36,274 bases of DNA. Source: Scatomorpha sp036653715. GTDB taxonomy: Bacteria; Bacillota; Clostridia; Oscillospirales; Oscillospiraceae. Position 1 is the first letter of the stretch; the number at the start of each line of letters is the position of its first letter. Location: positions 1 to 36,274 of the forward strand of contig JAVVTL010000005.1 in the NCBI GenBank assembly GCA_036653715.1. Direction: 5' to 3'. The position numbers were made by a program, and so were the translations under genes. A model generated the notes under the pieces. It ran no database searches. It saw nothing but the letters and a program-made list of their open reading frames with translations, and was not told where the DNA came from. Positions 24,416-31,709 of the stretch are shown here, one piece after another.

Positions 24416-25008
24416 CTGTCGAAGGCCGGGTTTATTACATATACATTTTTTTGGTCCATCCGCTCCGTCGCTATCCGCAGCCCCTCGCCGAAGCGCTGGA
24501 AGTGAACTATTTCGCGCTCGCGCAGGTAGCGTATCACGTCCAAAACATCCGGGTCGTCGCAGAGGCGAAGAATGTTGTCATAGGTTACGCGAGCCTTTTG
24601 CTCTGCCGCCATATCCTCCGTGAGGTCGGCGATGACGTCGCCCTTGACGCCGATTCCGACTGCGGACCACGGCGCACCCGCAGCCGCAGTGGGATAGACG
24701 CCCGCAGTGTGGTCAACGAAATAGCTGTCGTAGCCTGACTTCATAATCTCCTCCGTCGTCATGCTCCGCGTAAGCTGATGTACAATAGTCCCAATCATCT
24801 CCAAATGCCCGAGCTCCTCCGTTCCGATGTCTGTCAAGAGGGCCTTCAGTTCGGGGCAGGGCATGACGTAGCGCTGGCTGAGATAGCGTATTGAGGCGCC
24901 AAGCTCGCCGTCGGGGCCGCCGTACTGGCTCATTATATACTTCGCCATGGCGGGATTGGGATTCTTTATCCTCACGGGATATTGCAGCTTCTTCTCATAT
25001 ACAAACAT
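24412..25008 (-). CDS. cotJC: Spore coat protein CotJC (manganese-catalase family)
   Basis: 198 residues. A ferritin-like dimetal protein of the inner spore coat, related to manganese catalases. Seen: MFVYEKKLQYPVRIKNPNPA, the family's opening, QYGGPDGELGASIRYLSQRY, the metal motif TEELGHLEM with E-x-x-H, and the second set EREIVHFQRFGEGL. Members are linked to peroxide detoxification in the forespore. ATG 25008 with GGAGG, starting two bases after the CotJA/B stop. The operon is expected to be mother-cell-specific (sigma-E in Bacillus), but no clear sigma-E promoter was found. This gene is the main evidence that the organism makes spores. Confidence 0.93.
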   Translation of the reverse strand: MFVYEKKLQYPVRIKNPNPAMAKYIMSQYGGPDGELGASIRYLSQRYVMPCPELKALLTDIGTEELGHLEMIGTIVHQLTRSMTTEEIMKSGYDSYFVDHTAGVYPTAAAGAPWSAVGIGVKGDVIADLTEDMAAEQKARVTYDNILRLCDDPDVLDVIRYLREREIVHFQRFGEGLRIATERMDQKNVYVINPAFDR

Positions 25009-25010
25009 TC

Positions 25011-25463
25011 TCAGACCTCCATTCCGGCGCTCATATCCCAGGGCCAGGGGTTATCTGCCCAGGTATAGCTTTTCTCATCAAGCATATCCGACTGTGAAAC
25101 AGGGCCGTAGGCGGCGACATATTTGCGCCGTCCCTCCGCGGCTAACCTCAGCATACTCTGATAGGTCGCGAAGGCCTCTTTGTCCTCCTTGTGCGTGTCT
25201 AAATAAAGCTCCAACTCATCGACAACAAAATCGACGGCCATCAGCTCCCTAAGCGGGGATTGCTTGGTGGGCGTTTTGTTTATCAGATTCATAAAGGGCA
25301 GGTCGAGGCCGGGGAAAAGTGTGCCTCTTGAGAGGGCGTCCGCAGAGCCGTAGGCGGGCTCCGCGCTCTGCTGCATGGGGACGTAGGAGACGCCGAGCGG
25401 CGCACAGGCGGGCAAAATGCCGCTCTTATAGCCGCAATCGGCGGCTTTACTTATGTTGTCCAA
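25011..25463 (-). CDS. Spore coat protein, apparent CotJA-CotJB fusion
   Basis: 150 residues. Residues about 20-60 match CotJA: VSYVPMQQ, a Tyr/Ala segment and SRGTLFPGLDLPF. Residues about 68-145 match CotJB: LRELMAVDFVVDELELYLDT followed by H, D-rich turn, Y-rich helix, RRKYVAAYGPVS and the C-terminal WADNPWPWDM. In Bacillus these are two genes, here one reading frame. The join (60-68, INKTPTKQS) is short and lacks a frameshift-like anomaly. Start: TTG 25463, 8 nt after GGAGG (25472-25476); an ATG at 25511 opens the same frame further out without a ribosome binding site. Followed directly by cotJC. The coat location of the product follows from the family. Confidence 0.82.
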   Translation of the reverse strand: MDNISKAADCGYKSGILPACAPLGVSYVPMQQSAEPAYGSADALSRGTLFPGLDLPFMNLINKTPTKQSPLRELMAVDFVVDELELYLDTHKEDKEAFATYQSMLRLAAEGRRKYVAAYGPVSQSDMLDEKSYTWADNPWPWDMSAGMEV

Positions 25464-25534
25464 TTTAATTTCCTCCCGAATAAGTCTAAAGATTGAAGTC
25501 TCCGCTATCATGATATGGCGAGCGCATTATTAAG

Positions 25535-25563
25535 GTGACGGGGCCGTGGAACTGTGCTATACT
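25535..25563 (+). promoter_or_regulatory. Promoter of the SLH protease gene
   Basis: GTGACG (25535-25540), 17-nt spacer, TATACT (25558-25563). About 47 nt of leader would precede TTG 25611. Confidence 0.6.
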
Positions 25564-25576
25564 TGTCTGAATGCTT

Positions 25577-25590
25577 CGAGCTTCGGCTCG
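25577..25590 (+). promoter_or_regulatory. UUCG-tetraloop hairpin in the protease 5' leader
   Basis: CGAGC, loop TTCG, GCTCG: a C(UUCG)G tetraloop hairpin a few nucleotides downstream of the predicted transcription start, and just upstream of GGAGGGG. Likely a stability or accessibility element; no T-tract follows, so it is not an attenuator by itself. Confidence 0.5.
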
Positions 25591-25610
25591 GACGGAGGGG
25601 TGGTATCACC

Positions 25611-27314
25611 TTGAAAAAACTTCTGATTGTTTTTCTTGCCTCGCTGATGCTGTTCGGCGCTGCGGGCATTTCCGCGCTTGCCGCGCCCGAGAGCACAGCT
25701 GCAAGCTACATAGTAAAACTGAAAAATGACGGCGCAGTCTCGCTTTTTTCCGATGGCACCTCAAAATGCGACAGCCACGGCCTGCGCACAATCTCGAGCG
25801 GGACCGAGCTTAACAGGCTTATCGAAAGCGGCTGCGTCGAATACTGCGAGCCAAACTATAAGGTTAAGCTCTTTGGCCTTTCGAGCGACGAATACTATTC
25901 CAAACAGTGGAATCTGAAGGATATCGGCGCGGACGCCGCCTGGAACGCCGGACTTAACGGCGCAGGCGTAACCGTTGCGGTCATAGACTCGGGCATATAT
26001 GCCGAGCACGAGGACCTGCTTGACGCCGACATACTGCACGGAAAAAACCTCATAAATTCCACCGATGATTACAGCGATATCTTAGGTCATGGCACACTCG
26101 TCAGCGGTGTGCTTGCCGCGACGAGAGACAACGGCAAGGGAATTGCCGGGATATCGGACGCGATTTCAATAGTGCCGCTCAAGTGCTTTGCAAACATTGA
26201 CGAGGCCGCGGTGATGGACATTACCCGAGGCATTTATATGGCAGTGGACGACTACCACTGCTCCGTCATCTGCATGAGCTTCGGCGCTTCCGATGACTCG
26301 CGCACGCTGAGAGACGCCGTAAACTATGCCGCCTCGAAGGGCGTAATCCTTGTCGCCGCAGTCGGAAATGAGGGCACGGAACAGCTTTTCTACCCCGCCG
26401 CCTACGACAAGGTCATCGGCGTCGGAGCCTATGGCCAAAACGGCGACGTCAGCGGCTTTTCGCAGAAAAACGAGAGCGTTTTTGTCTCCGCACCGGGAGT
26501 GGATATTGTCACCACCGGCATCGGTGTGCCGGACTCCTATTCCCGCGTTGCCGGGACGTCATTTTCGGCACCGCATGTGGCGGCAATGGCGGCTGTTGCA
26601 AAGTCTGTCACCCCGACCATGGATGTGAATACTTTTAAGAGCCTCCTAATTTCCACAAGCCGTGACGCGGGAAAGCCCGGCTACGACACAGATTTCGGCT
26701 ACGGCAAGATAGACATGTCGAGCTTCGTCTCCGCACTTTTGGGCGGCGCGCCCGTCGGAATTCAGCTTTTTTCGGATGTGGGAAACCACTGGGCGAGGGA
26801 TTACATCGAATACTGCTTCAACGCCAAGCTGTTTTCAGGCGTCTCTGCCACGCGCTTTGACCCCGACGGCCTAACGACGCGCGGCATGCTCGTTACCGTC
26901 CTTGACAGATACGACGCGGGTCTGCACCCGGTCGGCGCGGAGGCGCTGTCTTTTTCCGACGTGGCGGACACGACCGCCTGGTACTTCGCCCCCGTGCGCT
27001 GGGCCGCCTCAAACGGCTTTGTTAAGGGCTATGAGGACGGCACGTTCCATCCGTCGGAGCCTGTGACGCGCGAACAGCTTTGCTCCATCCTCTACCGCTA
27101 TTCAGGCTCGCCCGAGGTGCAGGATGCGGGAGTCTTAAAAATATTTGACGACTTCGCCGAGGTATCCGACTACGCGCTGAACGCCGTTGCATGGTGCTAC
27201 CTGAACGGCATAGTCGGCGGCTCGAGCAACTCAACGCTCACTCCGAAAAATTACGCGACGCGCGCTCAGATGGCGGCAATAATCTCGCGATATGCCGCAT
27301 ATACCGTTAAATAA
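25611..27314 (+). CDS. Subtilisin-like serine protease with three SLH repeats
   Basis: 567 residues, secreted and probably cell-wall bound. Signal peptide about 1-24 (ends ALAA), a short prodomain (about 30-90) with YIVKLKND, then an S8 peptidase domain: Asp126 in AVIDSGI, His160 in LGHGTLVSG, Asn253 in AVGNEG and Ser317 in VAGTSFSAPH. Residues about 385-567 are three S-layer homology repeats (FSDVGNHWARDYIEY, FSDVADTTAWYFAPVRWAAS, and FDDFAEVSDYALNAVAW) that anchor proteins to wall polymer. Start: TTG 25611, following GGAGGGGTGG; the frame extends to a GTG at 25554 that lies upstream of the predicted transcription start. Role may be surface protein processing; targets are unknown. The catalytic set looks intact. 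Confidence 0.92.
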   Translation: MKKLLIVFLASLMLFGAAGISALAAPESTAASYIVKLKNDGAVSLFSDGTSKCDSHGLRTISSGTELNRLIESGCVEYCEPNYKVKLFGLSSDEYYSKQWNLKDIGADAAWNAGLNGAGVTVAVIDSGIYAEHEDLLDADILHGKNLINSTDDYSDILGHGTLVSGVLAATRDNGKGIAGISDAISIVPLKCFANIDEAAVMDITRGIYMAVDDYHCSVICMSFGASDDSRTLRDAVNYAASKGVILVAAVGNEGTEQLFYPAAYDKVIGVGAYGQNGDVSGFSQKNESVFVSAPGVDIVTTGIGVPDSYSRVAGTSFSAPHVAAMAAVAKSVTPTMDVNTFKSLLISTSRDAGKPGYDTDFGYGKIDMSSFVSALLGGAPVGIQLFSDVGNHWARDYIEYCFNAKLFSGVSATRFDPDGLTTRGMLVTVLDRYDAGLHPVGAEALSFSDVADTTAWYFAPVRWAASNGFVKGYEDGTFHPSEPVTREQLCSILYRYSGSPEVQDAGVLKIFDDFAEVSDYALNAVAWCYLNGIVGGSSNSTLTPKNYATRAQMAAIISRYAAYTVK

Positions 27315-27319
27315 CATAA

Positions 27320-27354
27320 AAATCACCCCCGTCCGAAAAATGGATGGGGGTGAT
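27320..27354 (-). terminator. Terminator downstream of pfp
   Basis: Stem of 13 positions (27322-27334 with 27342-27354) with one G-T pair, 7-nt loop. Reading leftward it is followed by TTTTTATG. The rightward side lacks a T-run, so it serves mainly the leftward pfp gene and only weakly the protease gene. Confidence 0.8.
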
Positions 27355-27366
27355 TAATGTAAAGAC

Positions 27367-28608
27367 TTATTTCGCGAGGACTTTTTTCAGCTTGGCGTAG
27401 CGGGGGAGGGCGTTTTCCGTCACACGCGCAGGCTCGCCCTTGATGAGAGGCAGCGCGTAATCGATGAAAGCCCGAGTCACGCCGTTGCCCTCGGCATTTA
27501 TCCACTCGACAGGGACCTTTTTCTCGAAGTTTGCGGCGGAGGAGAGGGGGATAAGCTCCGGCTCGCAGGAGTAGCTTCCGCCATCACGGCTGCACTTGAA
27601 GGCGACCATTTTGCCGCTCATGCCGGAGACGGCGGCATCCACGGCGGTCTTGCCTGCCATAAAGGCTTCGGCAAGGTCGGTTTCCGAGGCAAGGTGCGCT
27701 CCCGCGCGCTGGAGGAGGGAGAGCTCAATGCCGCGAACCTTGGCACCCGTTCTGTCCTTGAGGACGGCGGCAAGGTGGGAGGCAAGCCCGCCGAGCTGGG
27801 CGTGACCGAAGCCGTCCGTCGCGCTGGTCTTCGCCTCGGAGACGAAGCTGCCATCGGAATAATGTATTCCCTCGGAAACGGCGATGAGACAATTTCCGTT
27901 CTCTTTGTATATGCGTGAGGCGTCCGCAACAAAGCGTTCCATGTCGAAGTCAACCTCGGGCAGATAGACGAGGTCCGGTCCGCAGCCGCTGATAGAGGCG
28001 AGCGCGGCACTGCCGGCAAGCCAGCCTGCGTGGCGGCCCATGATTTCAACAACGACAATCATGCCGGTGTCATAGACGTGCGCGTCCTTGTATATCTCCG
28101 CGCAGGAGGTGGCGATGTATTTTGCGGCGCTGCCGAAGCCGGGGCAGTGGTCGGTGCCGAAAAGGTCGTTGTCAATGGTTTTCGGGACGCCTATCACGCG
28201 GCATTCATAGCCGGAGCTTTCCATGAAGCGGCTGATTTTGTCGCAGGTGTCCATGGAGTCGTTTCCGCCGTTATAAAAAAAATACCGCACATCGTGCTTT
28301 TTGAAGACCTCAAGGAGGCGTCTGTAGTCGGCGTCGTCCTTGGCGGGGTCGGACATTTTGTATCGGCAGCTTCCAAGCTCCGAGGAGGGGGTGTTCATGA
28401 GGAGCGAGAGCTCATAGGCGTCCTCCCGACCCATGTCATAGAGTTTATCCTCGAGAACGCCCTTGATGCCGTGCGCCGCACCGTAGACGTTTGTGATGCA
28501 GTCCGCATCGAGCGCAGTTCGGATGACACCGTAGGCGCTGGCGTTGATTACTGCGGTGGGACCGCCGGATTGCCCGATTATACAGGCTCCCTTGAGAGTT
28601 CTTTCCAT
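27367..28608 (-). CDS. pfp: Pyrophosphate-dependent 6-phosphofructokinase
   Basis: 413 residues, cytoplasmic. Phosphorylates fructose 6-phosphate to fructose 1,6-bisphosphate in glycolysis. Seen: GQSGGPTAVINAS (the nucleotide/PPi loop), GGNDSMDT (114-121) and PKTIDND (142-148). In ATP-dependent enzymes these sites read GGDGS and PGTIDND; Lys in PKTIDND and the non-Gly residue in the loop point to pyrophosphate as donor, so the reaction can be reversible. EIMGRHAGWLAG contains the substrate-binding Met-Gly-Arg. GGAGG precedes ATG 28608. Divergent from fba, the next glycolytic enzyme, with interlocking promoters. Donor choice is by motif, not assay. Confidence 0.9.
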   Translation of the reverse strand: MERTLKGACIIGQSGGPTAVINASAYGVIRTALDADCITNVYGAAHGIKGVLEDKLYDMGREDAYELSLLMNTPSSELGSCRYKMSDPAKDDADYRRLLEVFKKHDVRYFFYNGGNDSMDTCDKISRFMESSGYECRVIGVPKTIDNDLFGTDHCPGFGSAAKYIATSCAEIYKDAHVYDTGMIVVVEIMGRHAGWLAGSAALASISGCGPDLVYLPEVDFDMERFVADASRIYKENGNCLIAVSEGIHYSDGSFVSEAKTSATDGFGHAQLGGLASHLAAVLKDRTGAKVRGIELSLLQRAGAHLASETDLAEAFMAGKTAVDAAVSGMSGKMVAFKCSRDGGSYSCEPELIPLSSAANFEKKVPVEWINAEGNGVTRAFIDYALPLIKGEPARVTENALPRYAKLKKVLAK

Positions 28609-28639
28609 GTGCTTGCCTCCAAAATCAAAAAAGGTTGTA

Positions 28640-28668
28640 TTGATTATATCATACGTTTGAGATATAAT
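28640..28668 (+). promoter_or_regulatory. Promoter of fba
   Basis: TTGATT (28640-28645), 17-nt spacer, perfect TATAAT (28663-28668). Its -35 overlaps the -10 of the leftward pfp promoter. Confidence 0.75.
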
Positions 28669-28671
28669 AAA
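28643..28671 (-). promoter_or_regulatory. Candidate promoter of pfp
   Basis: Reading leftward: TTTATT (28671-28666), 17-nt spacer, perfect TATAAT (28648-28643). The -35 is weak. It is almost exactly superimposed on the fba promoter, so the two should compete for polymerase. Confidence 0.5.
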
Positions 28672-28719
28672 TAAACAGGTGACAAAAAATACCGCGCTAA
28701 ATAAAGGAGATTTTGTATA

Positions 28720-29655
28720 ATGAGCATTGTTACATCAAAAGAGATGTTCAAAAAAGCCTATGAGGGCGGCTACGCCATAGGTGCCTTCAATGTAAACAAT
28801 ATGGAAATCATACAGGGCATAACCGAGGCGGCAAAGGATCTCAGCGCGCCGCTGATACTTCAGGTCTCCTCCGGCGCCCGCAAATACGCCAACCACACCT
28901 ACCTCATGAAGCTCATCGAAGCCGCCGTCATCGAGACAAACCTTCCCATCTGCGTCCACCTTGACCACGGCGATACCTTCGAGCTTTGCAAGAGCTGCAT
29001 TGACGGCGGATTTTCCTCCGTAATGATTGACGGCTCCAAAAGCTCCTTTGCGGACAACATCCTGCTAACCCGCAGGGTCGTCGAATACGCCCACGACCAC
29101 GGCGTGGTCGTCGAGGGCGAGCTTGGCAGACTTGCCGGCATCGAGGACGACGTCAACGTCTCCTCGGAGGACTCCTCCTATACCCGCCCGGACGAGGTCG
29201 AGGAATTTGTCTCCAAAACCGGCGTGGACAGTCTTGCCATAGCCATAGGCACAAGCCACGGCGCTTTCAAATTCAAGCCCGGCACCAATCCCCAGCTCCG
29301 CTTCGACATCCTTGAGGAGGTCGAGCGCAGACTTCCCGGCTTCCCGATAGTCCTTCACGGCGCCTCCAGCGTCCCCCAGGCATTTGTTGAGGCAGTCAAC
29401 AAATTCGGCGGAAATATGCCGGGAGCCATCGGCGTGCCGGAGGAACAGCTCCGTCAGGCCGCGCGCAGCGCAGTTTGCAAAATCAACATCGACTCCGACC
29501 TGCGCCTTGCCATGACAGCCACCATCCGCCAGTACTTTGCGGAGCATCCCGACCACTTTGACCCACGTCAATACCTGAAGCCGGCGCGAGAGGCAATCAA
29601 GGCCATGGTCTCCCACAAAATTGTGGACGTCCTCGGCTGCGACGGAAAAGCTTGA
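28720..29655 (+). CDS. fba: Class II fructose-bisphosphate aldolase
   Basis: 311 residues, cytoplasmic, zinc-dependent TIM barrel. Cleaves fructose 1,6-bisphosphate to dihydroxyacetone phosphate and glyceraldehyde 3-phosphate. Seen: AIGAFNVNNMEI, the catalytic CVHLDHGDTFELCKSCIDGG with Asp and zinc His, MIDGSKSSF, EGELGRLAGIEDDV, TSHGAFKF, and VLHGASSVP with the zinc His and phosphate-binding Ser. ATG 28720 follows AAAGGAG. Together with the divergent pfp it forms two successive steps of glycolysis. The 54-nt gap to the next gene has a TATAAT with a poor -35. Confidence 0.96.
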   Translation: MSIVTSKEMFKKAYEGGYAIGAFNVNNMEIIQGITEAAKDLSAPLILQVSSGARKYANHTYLMKLIEAAVIETNLPICVHLDHGDTFELCKSCIDGGFSSVMIDGSKSSFADNILLTRRVVEYAHDHGVVVEGELGRLAGIEDDVNVSSEDSSYTRPDEVEEFVSKTGVDSLAIAIGTSHGAFKFKPGTNPQLRFDILEEVERRLPGFPIVLHGASSVPQAFVEAVNKFGGNMPGAIGVPEEQLRQAARSAVCKINIDSDLRLAMTATIRQYFAEHPDHFDPRQYLKPAREAIKAMVSHKIVDVLGCDGKA

Positions 29656-29686
29656 AAACAACCTCTTATACCCTCCGCGAGCCTAT

Positions 29687-29692
29687 TATAAT
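29687..29692 (+). promoter_or_regulatory. Weak promoter-like -10 before the P-type ATPase homologue
   Basis: TATAAT directly before the TTTTGGAGG ribosome binding site; the hexamer 17 nt upstream (CTTATA) is a poor -35. It could give partial independent expression; otherwise the gene reads through from fba. Confidence 0.25.
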
Positions 29693-29709
29693 TTTGGAGG
29701 TATGGAGAT

Positions 29710-31650
29710 ATGAACCTTAAGGAACTCCTTACAAAAGCTGACGGCGAGAGCCGTGGCGGAACCACCGATAAGTACAGCGGCGCGGCCTTTGGCTTTGACC
29801 TGCAGCTTGTCGTGAGACTTATCGTCTCCTGCCTTCTCTTTGCGGCAGCCCTGATATTCACAAAAATCCCCGCGCCTTGGCCGATAATAATGCTCATAGC
29901 CGCGGCCCTTATCGCAGGCTACGACACTGTCGCCTCCGCCGCTCTCTCAATAATGGACGGGCGTTACTTCGAAGGCCCCATCCTAATGCTCGGCGCTGCG
30001 CTGATAGCCTTCCTCACAGGCCTCGCCGCAGAGGCGGCGGCACTCGTGCTGCTCTATAGGCTTGGCGGAATGTTTGTCGACTATGCCTCCGCCCGCACCC
30101 GCGAGACGGTTATAGACGCCGTTTCCGTAGAATCCGAGACGGCGCATGTAGAACGCGAGGGCGCGGACGTCGAGGTTCCGCTTCAGGAAGTAAAGGTCGG
30201 AGACGTCATTCTCATTGCCCCGGGAGATATTGTCCCCTGCGACTGCATCATAGCCGCCGGCGGCGGCAGTCTGGACGCATCGCCCATCGGCATTGTAGGC
30301 GAGCCGCTCCTCTTATCCGAGGGGGACGAGATTCTTGCCGGCTGTATTTGCCTTGACGGTGCCTTCCGCTGTGATGTAACCGCCATAGCTTCGGACTCCG
30401 CCGCCGCCGCGCTCACGGGCACCCTGCTCTCCCGCGAGTGCATGAAGGGCGACGCCCTGCCAAAGGCGCTCGTTGGCTTCCTCAAGCTCTATCCCCCGAT
30501 TATGCTGATATTGGCGGTCGTCGCGACAGGGCTTATCCCTCTGATATACAAAATCGAGATAATCGACTCCGTCCACCGCGCGCTGACCTTTATCATCGTC
30601 GCGAATCCCTTTGCGATGGTCGCGGCCTTCCCGATGATACGCTTTTGCGCCATTGGCGGCGCTCTGAAAAACGGCGCTGTTTTCAAAAACGGCGAGGCGA
30701 TGGAAAAAGCCGCAGACGTCGCTGCGGTCGCCTTTGACAAATCCGGCACGCTGACGGACGGCAATCCCCGCGTCACCTCCGTCAAGACGGGCGGGAAAAT
30801 CGACTCCGAGCTTCTCCTCAAGGTGACGGCACATGCCATGGCATATTCCTCAAGTCCCTACGCGAATTCCGTCATCTCCGCCTACGGCGGGAGCATATAT
30901 ATCGAGCTGATTAAAGAATTTTCCGAGACGCCGGAGGGCGTAGAGGTCTTTGTGGATAACCTCCGCATCTGCGTGGGAAGCCTCGACATGATGTCCGGAA
31001 AGGGCGTCTCCGTGCCGGAGGATGACGTCTCCGAGGAAATGTCGCTCTACGTCTCCGTCGCGGAGAAATACGCCGGCAGGATAATTTTATCCGACAGTGT
31101 CAGGCGTGACACCGCAGAGGGCGTCGCGGAGCTTGGCTTGCAGGGCGTCGCCTCTGTCAGCCTGTTCACCGACGAACCCGCCTCCGTCGCCTCCGCCTTT
31201 GCCGCCGAATACGGCATAAAGAAATACTTCGCCGGCTGCGGCTCCGAGCAAATCGCGGCGGAGCTTGCCAACATAAAACGCGGCCTCTCACCGGACAGCA
31301 GTCTGATGTTTGTGCGCGGCGGCGTTTCCGCTGCCCACTCCGAGGCGGATATCGACGTTGCGATGTGTGACGTTCAGGGACTTGCCGCCTGCGACGCGGA
31401 TATTGCCCTTGTGAACGGCAGCGTCTTTGCCATTTCCTCCGCTATAGGACAGGCAAAATTTGCAAGACGTCTCATGTATATGACCTTGGCGGGCGTTGCG
31501 CTCCTCAAGCTTCTTCTGCTCGTTTTGGCGTTTGTCGGCGTCGGTGCCGTTTGGTTTGCGGTCTTCCTTGATTCGGCCGCCGCCGTAGCCGCCGTCCTCG
31601 CCTCCATCCTCGCCTTCGGCGGTAAGCTCAGCATAGAAAAGCAGCCCTAA
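29710..31650 (+). CDS. Degenerate P1B-type ATPase homologue, probably not a transporter
   Basis: 646 residues, six to eight TM helices, laid out like a metal-transporting P-type ATPase but with no N-terminal metal-binding domain. The phosphorylation motif DKSGTLT (Asp343) is intact. Most others are not: the TM metal motif CPC reads ANPF (298-301), TGE of the actuator reads VGEP (196-199), the nucleotide-domain HP reads SP (382-383), TGD reads TDE (487-489), the PEDK-type lysine is lost near 511, and the hinge GDGxND reads RGGVSAAH (536-543). Coordinated loss with a full-length open frame argues for a retained but non-transporting role, such as a sensor or scaffold (inference). The CPC change alone would also fit an unusual substrate. 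GGAGG precedes ATG 29710; it follows fba by 54 nt and ends at a strong terminator. Confidence 0.8.
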   Translation: MNLKELLTKADGESRGGTTDKYSGAAFGFDLQLVVRLIVSCLLFAAALIFTKIPAPWPIIMLIAAALIAGYDTVASAALSIMDGRYFEGPILMLGAALIAFLTGLAAEAAALVLLYRLGGMFVDYASARTRETVIDAVSVESETAHVEREGADVEVPLQEVKVGDVILIAPGDIVPCDCIIAAGGGSLDASPIGIVGEPLLLSEGDEILAGCICLDGAFRCDVTAIASDSAAAALTGTLLSRECMKGDALPKALVGFLKLYPPIMLILAVVATGLIPLIYKIEIIDSVHRALTFIIVANPFAMVAAFPMIRFCAIGGALKNGAVFKNGEAMEKAADVAAVAFDKSGTLTDGNPRVTSVKTGGKIDSELLLKVTAHAMAYSSSPYANSVISAYGGSIYIELIKEFSETPEGVEVFVDNLRICVGSLDMMSGKGVSVPEDDVSEEMSLYVSVAEKYAGRIILSDSVRRDTAEGVAELGLQGVASVSLFTDEPASVASAFAAEYGIKKYFAGCGSEQIAAELANIKRGLSPDSSLMFVRGGVSAAHSEADIDVAMCDVQGLAACDADIALVNGSVFAISSAIGQAKFARRLMYMTLAGVALLKLLLLVLAFVGVGAVWFAVFLDSAAAVAAVLASILAFGGKLSIEKQP

Positions 31651-31662
31651 CAACGTATAAAC

Positions 31663-31698
31663 AAAAATCCACCGGCTACCGCCGGTGGATTTTTGTTA
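31663..31698. terminator. Bidirectional terminator between convergent genes
   Basis: Perfect 14-bp stem (31663-31676 with 31681-31694), TACC loop, A-tract on the left and TTTTTGTT on the right. Serves the P-type ATPase homologue and the acylation operon. Confidence 0.9.
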
Positions 31699-31709
31699 TG
31701 CTTATTGAT

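Noticed and set aside
25464..25534. Sigma-E or sigma-K promoter for the cotJ operon
   Set aside because: A CATATCAT-like box is present, but no partner box lies at the required distance.
29710..31650. Cadmium/zinc/copper exporter annotation
   Set aside because: The CPC, HP and GDGxND motifs needed for such a pump are absent, so a substrate name would mislead.
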